From Sedimentisphaerales bacterium (GTDB lineage Bacteria; Planctomycetota; Phycisphaerae; Sedimentisphaerales; SM23-30): a stretch of DNA of 64,000 nucleotides. How positions within the stretch are numbered: position 1 is the stretch's first letter; each line of letters opens with the position of its first letter. The translations under genes were made by a program, and so were the position numbers. The notes under the pieces are model-generated. The model worked only from the letters and a program-made list of their open reading frames with translations. It searched no databases and was not told where the DNA came from. The DNA lies in assembly GCA_028281535.1 (NCBI GenBank), contig JANQJS010000002.1:124001-188000 (forward strand), given 5' to 3'. Shown piece by piece: positions 9,201-17,042 of this stretch.

Positions 9201-9527
9201 GTTTTCGTCTGAGTCTTTTTGGTCATTATTCCCTTGAGAGTCATTGTTGTCTTTACCATCTTTATTTCGCGGGCTAAAGAATGGTTTCATGTTATCGTCA
9301 ACATTGGTTTCTTTCGCATCATCGGACTGCGTGTCTGGTGACGATTCTTCATTTACAGGGGGCGTTTTGTCTTGCGAATCATCGCTCTCTGCAGTCGTGG
9401 TTTCAGTGGTAGCCGTGTCTTGTGGTTGCGCAAAGACTTTGTTATTGGAATGAATGATCAGCCCTACGACACTTGCGCAGCAAAGCATGACGAGTATTAT
9501 TAATGCGATAGTATAAGTTCGGTTCAA
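6294..9527 (-). CDS. gspD: Type II secretion outer-membrane secretin GspD, unusually long
   Basis: Forms the outer-membrane channel of the type II secretion system. The 1077-residue protein is about 400 residues longer than enterobacterial GspD. It begins with a membrane or signal segment (about 6-25), then an acidic, Gln/Asp-rich linker (about 35-115), an N0-like domain, several N1-type repeats (about 215-620), a run of ten or more Asn near residue 710, and the C-terminal secretin domain with VPLLGDLPLVGGAF and ELLVFITPYV near 995-1035. The start is TTG at 9527 after AAGAGGTG. It is the last gene of the gsp operon and overlaps nothing; its stop directly abuts the pfk stop. Confidence 0.92.
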   Translation of the reverse strand: MNRTYTIALIILVMLCCASVVGLIIHSNNKVFAQPQDTATTETTTAESDDSQDKTPPVNEESSPDTQSDDAKETNVDDNMKPFFSPRNKDGKDNNDSQGNNDQKDSDENQEEKQEDDGLESLNLQNVEMKTLLSKLSDWTGKVIIPHEEIMGQRLTIISHKRLPREKVLSHIFAALQNKGYVAEEENGVIYLIPQKDAKVKFVPTIDADQPLALLEDKSQTVQKIFKIRNFQPSKLQAIMQPLLAEGGHIVSDDNSNHIVIVDTVGNLMRFETIIDELDVPEKNQTITETIPIKQGNPVEISQMLGVLLGSDQQASSSRRGGNSREDRRFRRQQDRRRQQMQQQNANSISTIIEGPTGGPIVLIPEPRQNWIIVRCSSEDMDIVKQWIQKLDIKQPIESDYETVSVSFIDPTELALMLNRALQQMPGAELKESVLVEPLPKANQVMIFGSEQNREMVKKLIQESDIPADLFVTKQFKLVHADPQEIKTNLEALYEDINANLPYWRRQHQTQRSPDSVRVIAFTTAKQVTVIASQENMNKIEDQIKEWDQPVDVNEARPRIVLLRNSDPVKLVNLLTQIFTDTNADSWTRTYFRTVYGSSADRGKIVGPLYGQLTFEAVPDTKKIVVISNIPSAYPVIVKFIQDLDEQDIAEIPMIIPLKFADAEILCDQLNALLNKPGTTATIQRSQRNLSEYTQDNQSSNQSGNNNNNNNNNNNQQSTDIITPWWTMDRPTNTTEMPTSNLIGKIRFIPVARSKSILVLTPPEYKESLRKMINELDQPGKQVMVKAIVLRVNQEKLLQLGAKFSSNPNAFGTVGENAFSSMAGVLFDRTPGNPGESSTSHSVSTLNPTTTLDTTTSAITSSFDSTTFNFNFNLAVLIDLLQKETDAQILIQPTLWTKDNEEAIFFNGNQLPFIVNDTLSNEGTNTRRNFDYRKVGVTLRVRPNITPESAVNMNIHLQISQRNPELVEGAITVSELDTSTHMIINNAQTLMLGGITLENETAIETKVPLLGDLPLVGGAFKHTNNRKTKDELLVFITPYVMNDNAEADSNEQIKEPLEKLQETKTRFEEMEKAQEKQ

Positions 9528-9568
9528 TTTAGCACCTCTTATTGTTTGTTGAGCTATTCAAAGTTCAA

Positions 9569-10303
9569 TTAATTATCATTAAATCGCGATATGCGACCTT
9601 GCATTTCTTGTTTGTCTTCATCAGACATATTTGACCAACGGTTTTTCATTCTTTCTCGGTCTTCTTCGCTCATGGAGTCCCAACGGCGCAAAATGCGATT
9701 TTTAATTCGGTCAGGTAATTGGTTTATCCACGCCATGGCATCTGCAGGTACATTGGTCGATGGTGTTGCAGACATATTTTGTCGTCTTCCACCTCTTCGT
9801 CGATTGCCTCGTTTGCGTCGTTCACCATCGCCGCGTTTACCTGGGCCTGGACTAAAAGATGTTCTGCCGCCTTCGCCTAGGTTCGGAGAGATTGTTTGTG
9901 TTTTTCCCTTCCATTTTATTTTTATTCCCGTAGCCGTGATTGCCAAAATCTTCGCACCATTGACTTCGCTACCTACTTTATGCCATTGGCCATTGATCAA
10001 TGCTTCATTGCCAAGAAGTCCAGAGACTGTCGGCATACCAGGTTTTGGTGGCGGTGGAGAAAATGGATTTTTCTCTTTAAGGTCACTAGCCATTGATTTG
10101 GATTTTTCAAGTATCTCCTTTTTCTCATCTTCTGAGAGTGTTTGTTGCTCAACAATGTTGGATAGTTTCTGGTTGGTTTGTGTCGCGATCGAGGAAAAAG
10201 CAATCAATTTGTTGATGACCAAGCCGATCATGATTGCGATGATAAACACCAGTGAAAGGTTTATCGCTTTGCCTGTGTTGAGATTACTAAGTGTTTGTGC
10301 CAT
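9569..10303 (-). CDS. GspC/PilP-like inner-membrane component with Arg-rich C-terminal extension
   Basis: A 244-residue protein with one N-terminal membrane helix (about 15-35), a short charged stretch, a proline-rich hinge (NPFSPPPPKPG) and then a small domain reading SGLLGNEALINGQW...VGSEVNGAKILAI, which resembles the homology region of GspC and PilP that binds the secretin. After that comes a strongly basic Arg/Gly segment (about 150-175) and an acidic-basic helical tail with the repeated pattern W-x-x-M-S-(E/D)-E-D. By position between gspM and gspD it should couple the inner-membrane platform to the secretin. The tail is not part of classical GspC. The call is inference from position and a short motif. 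Confidence 0.65.
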   Translation of the reverse strand: MAQTLSNLNTGKAINLSLVFIIAIMIGLVINKLIAFSSIATQTNQKLSNIVEQQTLSEDEKKEILEKSKSMASDLKEKNPFSPPPPKPGMPTVSGLLGNEALINGQWHKVGSEVNGAKILAITATGIKIKWKGKTQTISPNLGEGGRTSFSPGPGKRGDGERRKRGNRRRGGRRQNMSATPSTNVPADAMAWINQLPDRIKNRILRRWDSMSEEDRERMKNRWSNMSDEDKQEMQGRISRFNDN

Positions 10304-10318
10304 TGTTATAACTTTCGA

Positions 10319-10855
10319 TTATAAAGTAAAGGTTGATACCGTTAAGTTTAAATCAAATTTTTGGCGGCCCTCGTCTTGGGCTTTTAAGTCGATTTCTTCA
10401 ATGCTCACGAAATAAGGATTTTGAGGTAGAGTTGCCAATAAGTCCAATATCTGCGAGAAATTAGCCGTGCTGCGACATTGTAATTTTAATAGCTTTGCTC
10501 CTGATACGGTTTTTGACTTTTGTGCGGGTAAATATTTCAAGCTTTTAGGTTTGATGCCAACCTGTTTAAGTTGCTGTGTAAACTGTTTCTCAAACAGAAG
10601 GCGTTGTTTATCTTCCTGTGTTGGCATGATAAATGTTGGCACTTTGCCCAGGAGGTGTTTTTGCTCCGCCGCCGCTTTTGTGCTGGAGGTTGTGTCTATT
10701 TTTTTCAGCTTTGCTTGGGCTGCACTTGTTTTGGCTTTAACCTGGTCCCAATGTGTAAGCCATGGCTTTATGGCAAAATGATGTGTTGACAGTAATCCGA
10801 TAAAGATAACTGCAATAAGTATCGCTCGCTGATCTCTTTTTGTTATTTGATTCAT
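10319..10855 (-). CDS. gspM: GspM/PilO-like type II secretion assembly protein
   Basis: A 178-residue bitopic protein: short cytoplasmic start, one membrane helix (about 12-30), a coiled-coil segment rich in Lys/Ala (about 35-65), and a ferredoxin-like periplasmic domain ending in LNLTVSTFTL. This is the usual GspM/PilO layout. Its ATG overlaps the TGA of gspL (ATGA), pointing to translational coupling; GspL and GspM are known to form a complex in the inner-membrane platform. Confidence 0.8.
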   Translation of the reverse strand: MNQITKRDQRAILIAVIFIGLLSTHHFAIKPWLTHWDQVKAKTSAAQAKLKKIDTTSSTKAAAEQKHLLGKVPTFIMPTQEDKQRLLFEKQFTQQLKQVGIKPKSLKYLPAQKSKTVSGAKLLKLQCRSTANFSQILDLLATLPQNPYFVSIEEIDLKAQDEGRQKFDLNLTVSTFTL

Positions 10856-12285
10856 AGTTTGGATTTAAATGTGGTTGAACGTTTTTTCTTAGTAAAATTC
10901 TGATAATCAAATGTGATCGAAAACGTTAATTGTTTTTTCTTTTCATCGAGTACGGGGTTATCTAGTCGCACATCTGAGAACCCTTTAGTCGCTTGGAGCT
11001 TGTCCACAAAATCAAAATGAGCCTGACTGTTTTGTGGGATGTGGCCAGAGAGTTTTATTTTTTGACCTTTTTTATATAACATGTTGTCAAGAATGACTTC
11101 CTGTTCATTTGATTGATTGATTTTAGAAAGCAAGTCCAAAAGATCGATCCGTTGCGAGGCAATCGACTTGCGAACTTGATTCTCTTTGATGAGTTGGTTG
11201 ATGTTCATTGATTCATTGCTGTTGAGCTGGTTTTCTAAATAATTAAGTTGTCGAACATCACTGAAATATGAAATCAAAAAATACGTTAAAATAAGCACTG
11301 CTGCCAAGCATGCTGTTATAATTACAGGAGGTGTGTTGGGTTTGCTACTTTTTTTATCAGGTGAGTGATATAGTTGTTGGTACAGATCAAACGTCTGTGA
11401 TTGTTTTGCTTTGGATAAATATGCTAGTCCAACAGCTGGTAGAAATTCATGAATGATCTGGGGCGATACATCTTTCTCACCGGTAAAACATGCCATGTTG
11501 GGCGTTGTGCATGCGGCATCAATGTTTCTTTCGTTAAGGTGCGATTGGATCTGTTTATAAAAATCGTCTCCATTGCTGAGGATGATCGTGTTTAACGATT
11601 TGTTGGTGTTGTTTGTTGAGAGGGTGAGGTTCATATCTCGAAGATCATGTGCCAGCTGTTCAACAAACTGATTGAATTCGCTTTGTGAGTTCTTTAATTT
11701 TTTTCTGCCGATATCAGAATAGATCGCTTGAATTAATTTGTTTTCATTAATTAAGCAAGTCACACTTGCATTGTCTGTGATGTATATCAGCTGATTTGCG
11801 TCGCGATTGCCATCATAAAATGAGAGCCAACCTTGCACAATGGCTTCAGGGTTTAATAGGATTTTTGACGGACTCAATCCATTGATGCCATTGATGTTGT
11901 TTTGCAATTGTGATGTTTTTGCGACAGCAATTGTGACCGGGATGTTGCCATTAGAGGTTTGGCCAGGTCGCCATGCATATGAAATATCTTTTTGCGGAAG
12001 AGGAAGCAAGGATTCCGCTTGCATGCGAACGATGGTTTCAAGCTTTTGTGAATCGACATCGGGGGTGTTGATGTGATAGAATGCAATGCCTTTTGAGTCG
12101 AGTCCGATGATGTTTTCCCAAGCCTGTCCATTACTAGAGATTTTTTGATGGATGTGATTCCAGTCATTTGATTTTCGTTCACATTGATAAAAATCTATGA
12201 TCTCCAGCTGTTCACCTGCTTGTTTGAGAGAAACAGCTTTGTAATCATCGCCGTGCTGAGTGATGGCATGAATGGGTTTACTCAA
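10852..12285 (-). CDS. gspL: GspL-like inner-membrane platform protein
   Basis: The 477-residue protein has a cytoplasmic actin-like/PilM-type half (about 1-315), one membrane helix (about 322-345) and a periplasmic PilN-type coiled-coil and ferredoxin-like domain (to the end). The motif MQAESLLPLPQKDISYAW is typical of the PilM/GspL actin-like fold. GspL recruits the GspE ATPase to the membrane. The start is TTG at 12285 with AAGGAG eight bases upstream, and it overlaps the gspK TGA as TTGA, so start choice is firm. Confidence 0.85.
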   Translation of the reverse strand: MSKPIHAITQHGDDYKAVSLKQAGEQLEIIDFYQCERKSNDWNHIHQKISSNGQAWENIIGLDSKGIAFYHINTPDVDSQKLETIVRMQAESLLPLPQKDISYAWRPGQTSNGNIPVTIAVAKTSQLQNNINGINGLSPSKILLNPEAIVQGWLSFYDGNRDANQLIYITDNASVTCLINENKLIQAIYSDIGRKKLKNSQSEFNQFVEQLAHDLRDMNLTLSTNNTNKSLNTIILSNGDDFYKQIQSHLNERNIDAACTTPNMACFTGEKDVSPQIIHEFLPAVGLAYLSKAKQSQTFDLYQQLYHSPDKKSSKPNTPPVIITACLAAVLILTYFLISYFSDVRQLNYLENQLNSNESMNINQLIKENQVRKSIASQRIDLLDLLSKINQSNEQEVILDNMLYKKGQKIKLSGHIPQNSQAHFDFVDKLQATKGFSDVRLDNPVLDEKKKQLTFSITFDYQNFTKKKRSTTFKSKL

Positions 12286-13577
12286 AATTGTGCTCCTTCA
12301 TACCAATATAAAATCTGTCCACCACTGGTCGATGTTCTGTCGACGATGGCGTGTGCCTGATAGCTTGCGTTAGTGGTGTTGGATATGGAATGACAATAAA
12401 CTTCAAATACATTTGATTTTGTCGTGATCTGATTTGCAATCGATTTAAATTCTTCGGTAGTTAATATTGAGCTGGTCAGTAAGTCTGCTATGCTTGTAAA
12501 ACCACCCACTTGCATCTGACGACTGTCTCTGATTTTTCTGACTTTTTCACTATTGCCATCCAGAAGGCAGTAGAGAGTTCTGGCTTTAGCCGTATTAATA
12601 TTGATTTTTCCTTCAACGAATTCATCGTTTGTGGTTGTGATGCTATCCACGATCTGTGCGAATGTTTGCAAGTCGATTGGTTGGGGGTCCTCAGATTCTG
12701 TGTTTTGTGGTTGCCTGGGGCTCTCGTTGTTAATTAAATCACCAATACTTTCAAATTCATCTTCTCGTTGTTCGATGATCCAAAGTGCATAAGAGCGTGG
12801 TAGGTTCAAATTGTTGACTAAAGCATTTTCATCAGCCTCATTGATATTCGTTCGATTGTTACCCAGGCTGTCTTTGTTTTCTTCATAGGAGTAGCAGGTG
12901 ACAAGATTTGCCCAGCCTTGACTCAGCGAACCATCGGCATTGTCATTAGGAGGTGTTTGATTGCCGTCGTTTTCGTTAGCATCCAGTTTACCGTTGCGGT
13001 TTGTATCTTCGCCATACAATATTCTAGGTGTCATATCTTTGACTTTAAGCAATTCCCCAAGAGTTTGAAAAGAGCTATTACGAATTTCGTAACCAATTTC
13101 AAGGTTCGCATAATAACCACTTTCAGCACCATTCAATTCAGTGTCGTTGTCTTGGTCTCGCCAGTCGATGATGCCATCTGCTATGGCCTCAGTGATACCC
13201 GGTAAGTACATCAGTTGTTCCTTCGTTGCTGTGTTGACGTTTAGTTTAGACGCTTCGTCTGTAATATTTATGGACAATGTGCAGTCGTTTAGGACGATGT
13301 CATTACAGTCCAAATGATTATCGCTCCAGTTGTCATCAAGAGCATCATTGCTTGTAAGATCATCATCGAAGATGGCGAACGCTCGTTCAACACCACCTTT
13401 GACGGCCCATTGACCGCGTGCTTGATCACTGCTGGCCAGCGTAATACGTGAATCAATGCGTGATTGTTTTGCCGCAACCGTGGCGATCATAATCAATAGC
13501 ACCGTAATCCACAGGACGGCGATTAAAATCGATCCTTTTTGTCGAGACAATATGATAGTGTTGTTTTTCTTTCTCAT
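12282..13577 (-). CDS. gspK: Minor pseudopilin GspK
   Basis: A 431-residue type II secretion minor pseudopilin. It shows a prepilin peptidase site after KG at residue 15 (RQKG/SILIAVLW), without the Glu at position +5 that other pseudopilins have, exactly as expected of GspK. A helix-hairpin-helix-like region with LNVNTATKEQLMYLPGIT follows, and a second INTAKARTLYCLL stretch later; both are standard in GspK. Calcium-type acidic clusters (DQDNDTELNG, DTNRNGKLDANEND) are visible and may bind Ca2+. GspK caps the pseudopilus tip with GspI and GspJ. Confidence 0.9.
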   Translation of the reverse strand: MRKKNNTIILSRQKGSILIAVLWITVLLIMIATVAAKQSRIDSRITLASSDQARGQWAVKGGVERAFAIFDDDLTSNDALDDNWSDNHLDCNDIVLNDCTLSINITDEASKLNVNTATKEQLMYLPGITEAIADGIIDWRDQDNDTELNGAESGYYANLEIGYEIRNSSFQTLGELLKVKDMTPRILYGEDTNRNGKLDANENDGNQTPPNDNADGSLSQGWANLVTCYSYEENKDSLGNNRTNINEADENALVNNLNLPRSYALWIIEQREDEFESIGDLINNESPRQPQNTESEDPQPIDLQTFAQIVDSITTTNDEFVEGKININTAKARTLYCLLDGNSEKVRKIRDSRQMQVGGFTSIADLLTSSILTTEEFKSIANQITTKSNVFEVYCHSISNTTNASYQAHAIVDRTSTSGGQILYWYEGAQF

Positions 13578-13592
13578 CGTTTCGTCTTAATC

Positions 13593-14282
13593 TTAGCGCT
13601 GCCCTCTTTGGCCTCCCTGGCCGCCACGTTCATTGCCTGGTCTGAAATTCTGTTGTGGCCAACGAGAAAAATAGACAGTGAAATTACTTTGCAATACGTC
13701 ATTGGTTTCGGGTGTTTTCAACATTAACGTGACCTGGACCATTGTTGGCAACGATGTCATTTCTCTGTCCCATTCTGATAGCCAGTCCTGTCCGTCAAAA
13801 TATTGAACTTCAAAACTCAATATGTTTTGAGAGATAATCGTGATAACACCACCAGGGGGTTCTGTGGCATCGGGATTTGGCCAAAGGCGTCTGATGAGAG
13901 TAAAGTTTTCGCCATTTGACTCCATGCTGTAATCCACTTCGTAAACATCACCTTCAATACCGGTTGGACGAGCTTTGATGGTATTAATCGTGCGAAAAAC
14001 CAGCTTGCTTGACGCAAAGCCTTCCAGCATAGATTGTTCGCCATAGAAATTAATGTTATTGACGTTATTGTCTCGAACGATGTTATTGAGGTCTTGCTTA
14101 ATTAAATTGGTAATGTATTTCAGTTCGGAACTCGCCTGGCTGTGATAGAGGATTTGATCTTTATTAATAGATACAGCACGCAGTGAGCTCGCTGCAATCA
14201 CCGCAACAAATGATGCAATGATTGTTGCAACTAATACTTCCAGGAGTGTAAAGCCAGATTGTTTATTATATTGGATATTCAT
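13593..14282 (-). CDS. gspJ: Minor pseudopilin GspJ
   Basis: Tip pseudopilin with the type IV pilin-like N-terminus MNIQYNKQSG/FTLLEVLVAT: cleavage after Gly10 and Glu at +5. The body is a mixed beta fold, and the C-terminal end is a Gly/Arg/Gln-rich tail (NERGGQGGQRGQR) that is probably disordered. A longer frame begins at 14300, but its ATG overlaps the ribosome site; the ATG at 14282 sits nine bases after AGGAG and one base after the gspI stop. GspJ forms the tip complex with GspI and GspK. Confidence 0.88.
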   Translation of the reverse strand: MNIQYNKQSGFTLLEVLVATIIASFVAVIAASSLRAVSINKDQILYHSQASSELKYITNLIKQDLNNIVRDNNVNNINFYGEQSMLEGFASSKLVFRTINTIKARPTGIEGDVYEVDYSMESNGENFTLIRRLWPNPDATEPPGGVITIISQNILSFEVQYFDGQDWLSEWDREMTSLPTMVQVTLMLKTPETNDVLQSNFTVYFSRWPQQNFRPGNERGGQGGQRGQR

Positions 14283-14283
14283 A

Positions 14284-14712
14284 TCAAGTCGCTCCTTCAA
14301 TCGGACCAGATGTTGCAGTGGTCGCTAGACCATTCATCATGGTTGAGGCTGAAATTTGCCTTGCTTGATTTTGAAATTGCCACTGTACATTCATTTGAAT
14401 GGTGTATAGGTTTCCCAGAGTCTCTGGGATAAATTCGAGTTGCCAGATAAAGGGTTGGCCCATAATTTCCAGTGAGCCTTGGGTCTCGCCCGTTAGCATA
14501 TAGTTGTCGATGCCTTCACTGCTGATTCTTGTGAACTGTTGATCTATGACTTGCCAGGCTAAATCCGTTTGTTGGTTTAGTTTTGTTTGTGTAATACTTT
14601 TATTGCTGATGGCAGCAATTGAAATAACCACAGCACTTAGAATCACGCTGGCAACAAGTGCTTCGAGCAGGGTAAACCCGTTTTGTTTATTATGATTTAT
14701 TTGTCGATTCAT
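14284..14712 (-). CDS. gspI: Minor pseudopilin GspI
   Basis: A 142-residue pseudopilin with prepilin peptidase site KQNG/FTLLEALVA (cleavage after Gly12, Glu at +5) and a short C-terminal beta domain (QPFIWQLEF...YTIQMNVQWQFQ) as in GspI. The ATG overlaps the gspH stop (ATGA), implying coupled translation. GspI nucleates the tip complex of the pseudopilus in known systems. Confidence 0.87.
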   Translation of the reverse strand: MNRQINHNKQNGFTLLEALVASVILSAVVISIAAISNKSITQTKLNQQTDLAWQVIDQQFTRISSEGIDNYMLTGETQGSLEIMGQPFIWQLEFIPETLGNLYTIQMNVQWQFQNQARQISASTMMNGLATTATSGPIEGAT

Positions 14713-15296
14713 ATGGTTAAATCCAAATCGATACTCAATGATTCTAATTCTTGGATGCCTTCCTGCATTAGAGGTTCAGAGGAATTCGGTGAAATCGTAA
14801 CTGTGTATTGTTGTGTATTATTTCCAAGAACAATTGCCGCGGCATCGGATGTTCCGTTGGGTAAAAAAACCACCTGATTATTGACTGTTTTTCCAATTTC
14901 TGTTTGAGGCATATATGTTTGTATGATTGATGTTATTATAAAAGTCACATTGTCTGGCAGTTTGACAGGTTTCATGAAACCATTTTTCACAATTTGTTGT
15001 TGAACTTGACTGTTATTTTGATCAAATGTCACTGTAGACAGATAAAATTCTTTTTTATCAGAATCAAGATGGAGTGTGCAGGGAGATTGATATTCGATCG
15101 CCATGACTTTTGCATATTTAGCTGCCAGTACCAATTCTTGCACGGCTTTTTTAAGCTGGTATGATTCAAGTGTGCCACGTGCAAGACCTGTGAATGCCGC
15201 GGCGGCCATAGCAATGATCAATATGACGACCAATACTTCTACCAGCGTAAATCCTTTTAAGGAAATTAAATGTCTTTTGTGTGGTGCTAGATTCAT
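14709..15296 (-). CDS. gspH: Minor pseudopilin GspH (GspH/FimT type)
   Basis: A 195-residue pseudopilin with the leader SLKG/FTLVEVLVVILIIAM, cleaved after Gly15 with Glu at +5, followed by the amphipathic helix and a beta-rich domain. The position between gspG and gspI and the GspH/FimT-like layout (long helix then AKYAKVMAIEYQSP) support GspH. It probably sits between the tip complex and the GspG shaft. Confidence 0.85.
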   Translation of the reverse strand: MNLAPHKRHLISLKGFTLVEVLVVILIIAMAAAAFTGLARGTLESYQLKKAVQELVLAAKYAKVMAIEYQSPCTLHLDSDKKEFYLSTVTFDQNNSQVQQQIVKNGFMKPVKLPDNVTFIITSIIQTYMPQTEIGKTVNNQVVFLPNGTSDAAAIVLGNNTQQYTVTISPNSSEPLMQEGIQELESLSIDLDLTI

Positions 15297-15299
15297 AGT

Positions 15300-15725
15300 T
15301 TATTCATTAAAAATATCTGCGTTGTCACCTTCGCCACCTTCGGTGCCATCTGCACCAAAGCTGATGATGTCATAGCTGCCAGGGTTTTTGATGCCTTGTG
15401 CCATGTATTGATATGGATTGTTCCAGGGATCAAGTAGTTGACTGGCTTTGATATAAGGCCCTTTCCATTTATCTTCAACATCAGCCGGTGGTGTTAATAG
15501 AACCTCAAACCCTTCCGTATCATCTGGGTACCGTGCGCAATCCAAAAGGAAAGTGCTCAAGGCATTTTCAATTTGAGCCATGTTGCCACGGGCCATATTA
15601 ACATTCGCCGTACCAAGTTTATTTTTTATGGTTGGTGCAATGTAAGCAGCAAGTGCTGCCAGGATGACAATAACAACCAGTACTTCAATTAATGTAAATC
15701 CTTTACGAGTGTGATGAGAATTCAT
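15300..15725 (-). CDS. gspG: Major pseudopilin GspG
   Basis: A 141-residue major pseudopilin. Cleavage site RKG/FTLIEVLVVIVILAALAAYIAP, the conserved calcium-loop region LLDPWNNPYQYMAQG and the end YDIISFGADGTEGGEGDNADI are diagnostic for GspG. It polymerises into the periplasmic pseudopilus that pushes substrates through GspD. A good GAAAGGAAAG ribosome site precedes the ATG. No prepilin peptidase (gspO) lies in the window, so it must be encoded elsewhere. Confidence 0.95.
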   Translation of the reverse strand: MNSHHTRKGFTLIEVLVVIVILAALAAYIAPTIKNKLGTANVNMARGNMAQIENALSTFLLDCARYPDDTEGFEVLLTPPADVEDKWKGPYIKASQLLDPWNNPYQYMAQGIKNPGSYDIISFGADGTEGGEGDNADIFNE

Positions 15726-15739
15726 CGTCTTTCCTTTCT

Positions 15740-16978
15740 TTAAAATCCAAGGTCCATTGTAAAAATGGGGAGTAATGCAGACATCACGATAAACCCGACA
15801 ATAACAGCCAAAGTTAAAATCATGATAGCAGGTAATATCGTCATGAACCGAGTAATCATGGCATCTGCTTGTTCATCAAATGTTTCTGCTGCGTTAAGCA
15901 ACATTTCATCTAGTTTTCCACTTTGTTCACCTACGGATGTGATTTGTATCAGCAGTGGTGGAAAATAACCCGACTCAGATAAGGCGTTTGCCAGTGAGCT
16001 TCCGGTTTTTACTTTTTCGCTCACAACATCAATCTCTTTGGATAATAGTGTGTTGCCTAATGTGTCTTTAACAACATTGAGCGATTCTAGAATGGTAATT
16101 CCGCCTTGGGTCAATGAGCCAAGTGTGTGTGCAAATCGTCCAATGGCAATCGATACCAGCAATTTACCAACTAATGGTGTTTTGAGTTTGAATCCATCCC
16201 ATAGAAATCGTCCGTTAGGTGTATTGATCCAGGCTTTAAAGCCAACGCAGAATCCTGCAATCACAAGGGCTGCCAGCCAACCATATGATTGGAAAAAATT
16301 ACTTAAGCTTAACATGGCTTGAGTGGGCCAGGGTAAAGCCGCAACGCCACCGCTAATCGAGGTGACAATTTTTGGTAAGATCCAAGTGACGATAATAATG
16401 ACTGATAATAATCCGACAAACAAAACGATGATTGGGTAAACCGAAGCATTCTTCATACTGGTTTTAATTTTTTCATCGCGACGCATCAGTTCTGCCAGTT
16501 GTGTTGTGGTCTGTTCCAGAATGCCACCTGTTTCACCAACCCGAATCAACGCGCGACTCAGTGGTTTGAAATTATAGGAGTGATTGGTCATTGCCTCAGA
16601 CAATGATTCACCTGAACTGACCGAATGAATAAGATCGTTGAGTATTTTTTTGACTGCGGGTTTTGCCTGTTGATCTCGAATAATTTGAAGACAATTTAAT
16701 AAAGGCAGTCCCGCTCGTAATGCCGTTGCCAGCTGATTGATGATGGCTAAAATGTCACTTGAGCGGATGGCATTCGATCCAAAGTTAACGGGCAATTTAG
16801 GCATATTGATTTCTTGATGACTATTACCTGTTTTATTTTTGGAGGCATCTTCATGGATGTCAGTTGGAAAATGTCCCTTTTGTGCCAGCGCACTAATAGC
16901 AGCACGTCGGTCGGACGCTTCAATAATGCCATTGATGTTGTTGCCGGTTTGATCGACACCCTGGTAGTGGAACTGCAT
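15740..16978 (-). CDS. gspF: Type II secretion inner-membrane protein GspF
   Basis: A 412-residue polytopic platform protein with two T2SSF domains (about 75-195 and 275-395), the motifs LATALRAGLPLLNCL and ALIRVGETGGILE in the first and SVGEQSGKLDEML in the second, and three hydrophobic segments. It contacts GspE, GspL and GspM and organises the pseudopilus base. The N-terminal ~65 residues (FHYQGVDQTGNNINGIIEA) are the usual GspF start. Confidence 0.94.
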   Translation of the reverse strand: MQFHYQGVDQTGNNINGIIEASDRRAAISALAQKGHFPTDIHEDASKNKTGNSHQEINMPKLPVNFGSNAIRSSDILAIINQLATALRAGLPLLNCLQIIRDQQAKPAVKKILNDLIHSVSSGESLSEAMTNHSYNFKPLSRALIRVGETGGILEQTTTQLAELMRRDEKIKTSMKNASVYPIIVLFVGLLSVIIIVTWILPKIVTSISGGVAALPWPTQAMLSLSNFFQSYGWLAALVIAGFCVGFKAWINTPNGRFLWDGFKLKTPLVGKLLVSIAIGRFAHTLGSLTQGGITILESLNVVKDTLGNTLLSKEIDVVSEKVKTGSSLANALSESGYFPPLLIQITSVGEQSGKLDEMLLNAAETFDEQADAMITRFMTILPAIMILTLAVIVGFIVMSALLPIFTMDLGF

Positions 16979-17042
16979 GCTGACAGCCTTTACCCTGTGA
17001 TTAATAATTACTAGTTTTTAAAAATACATCTATTATGCAAAA

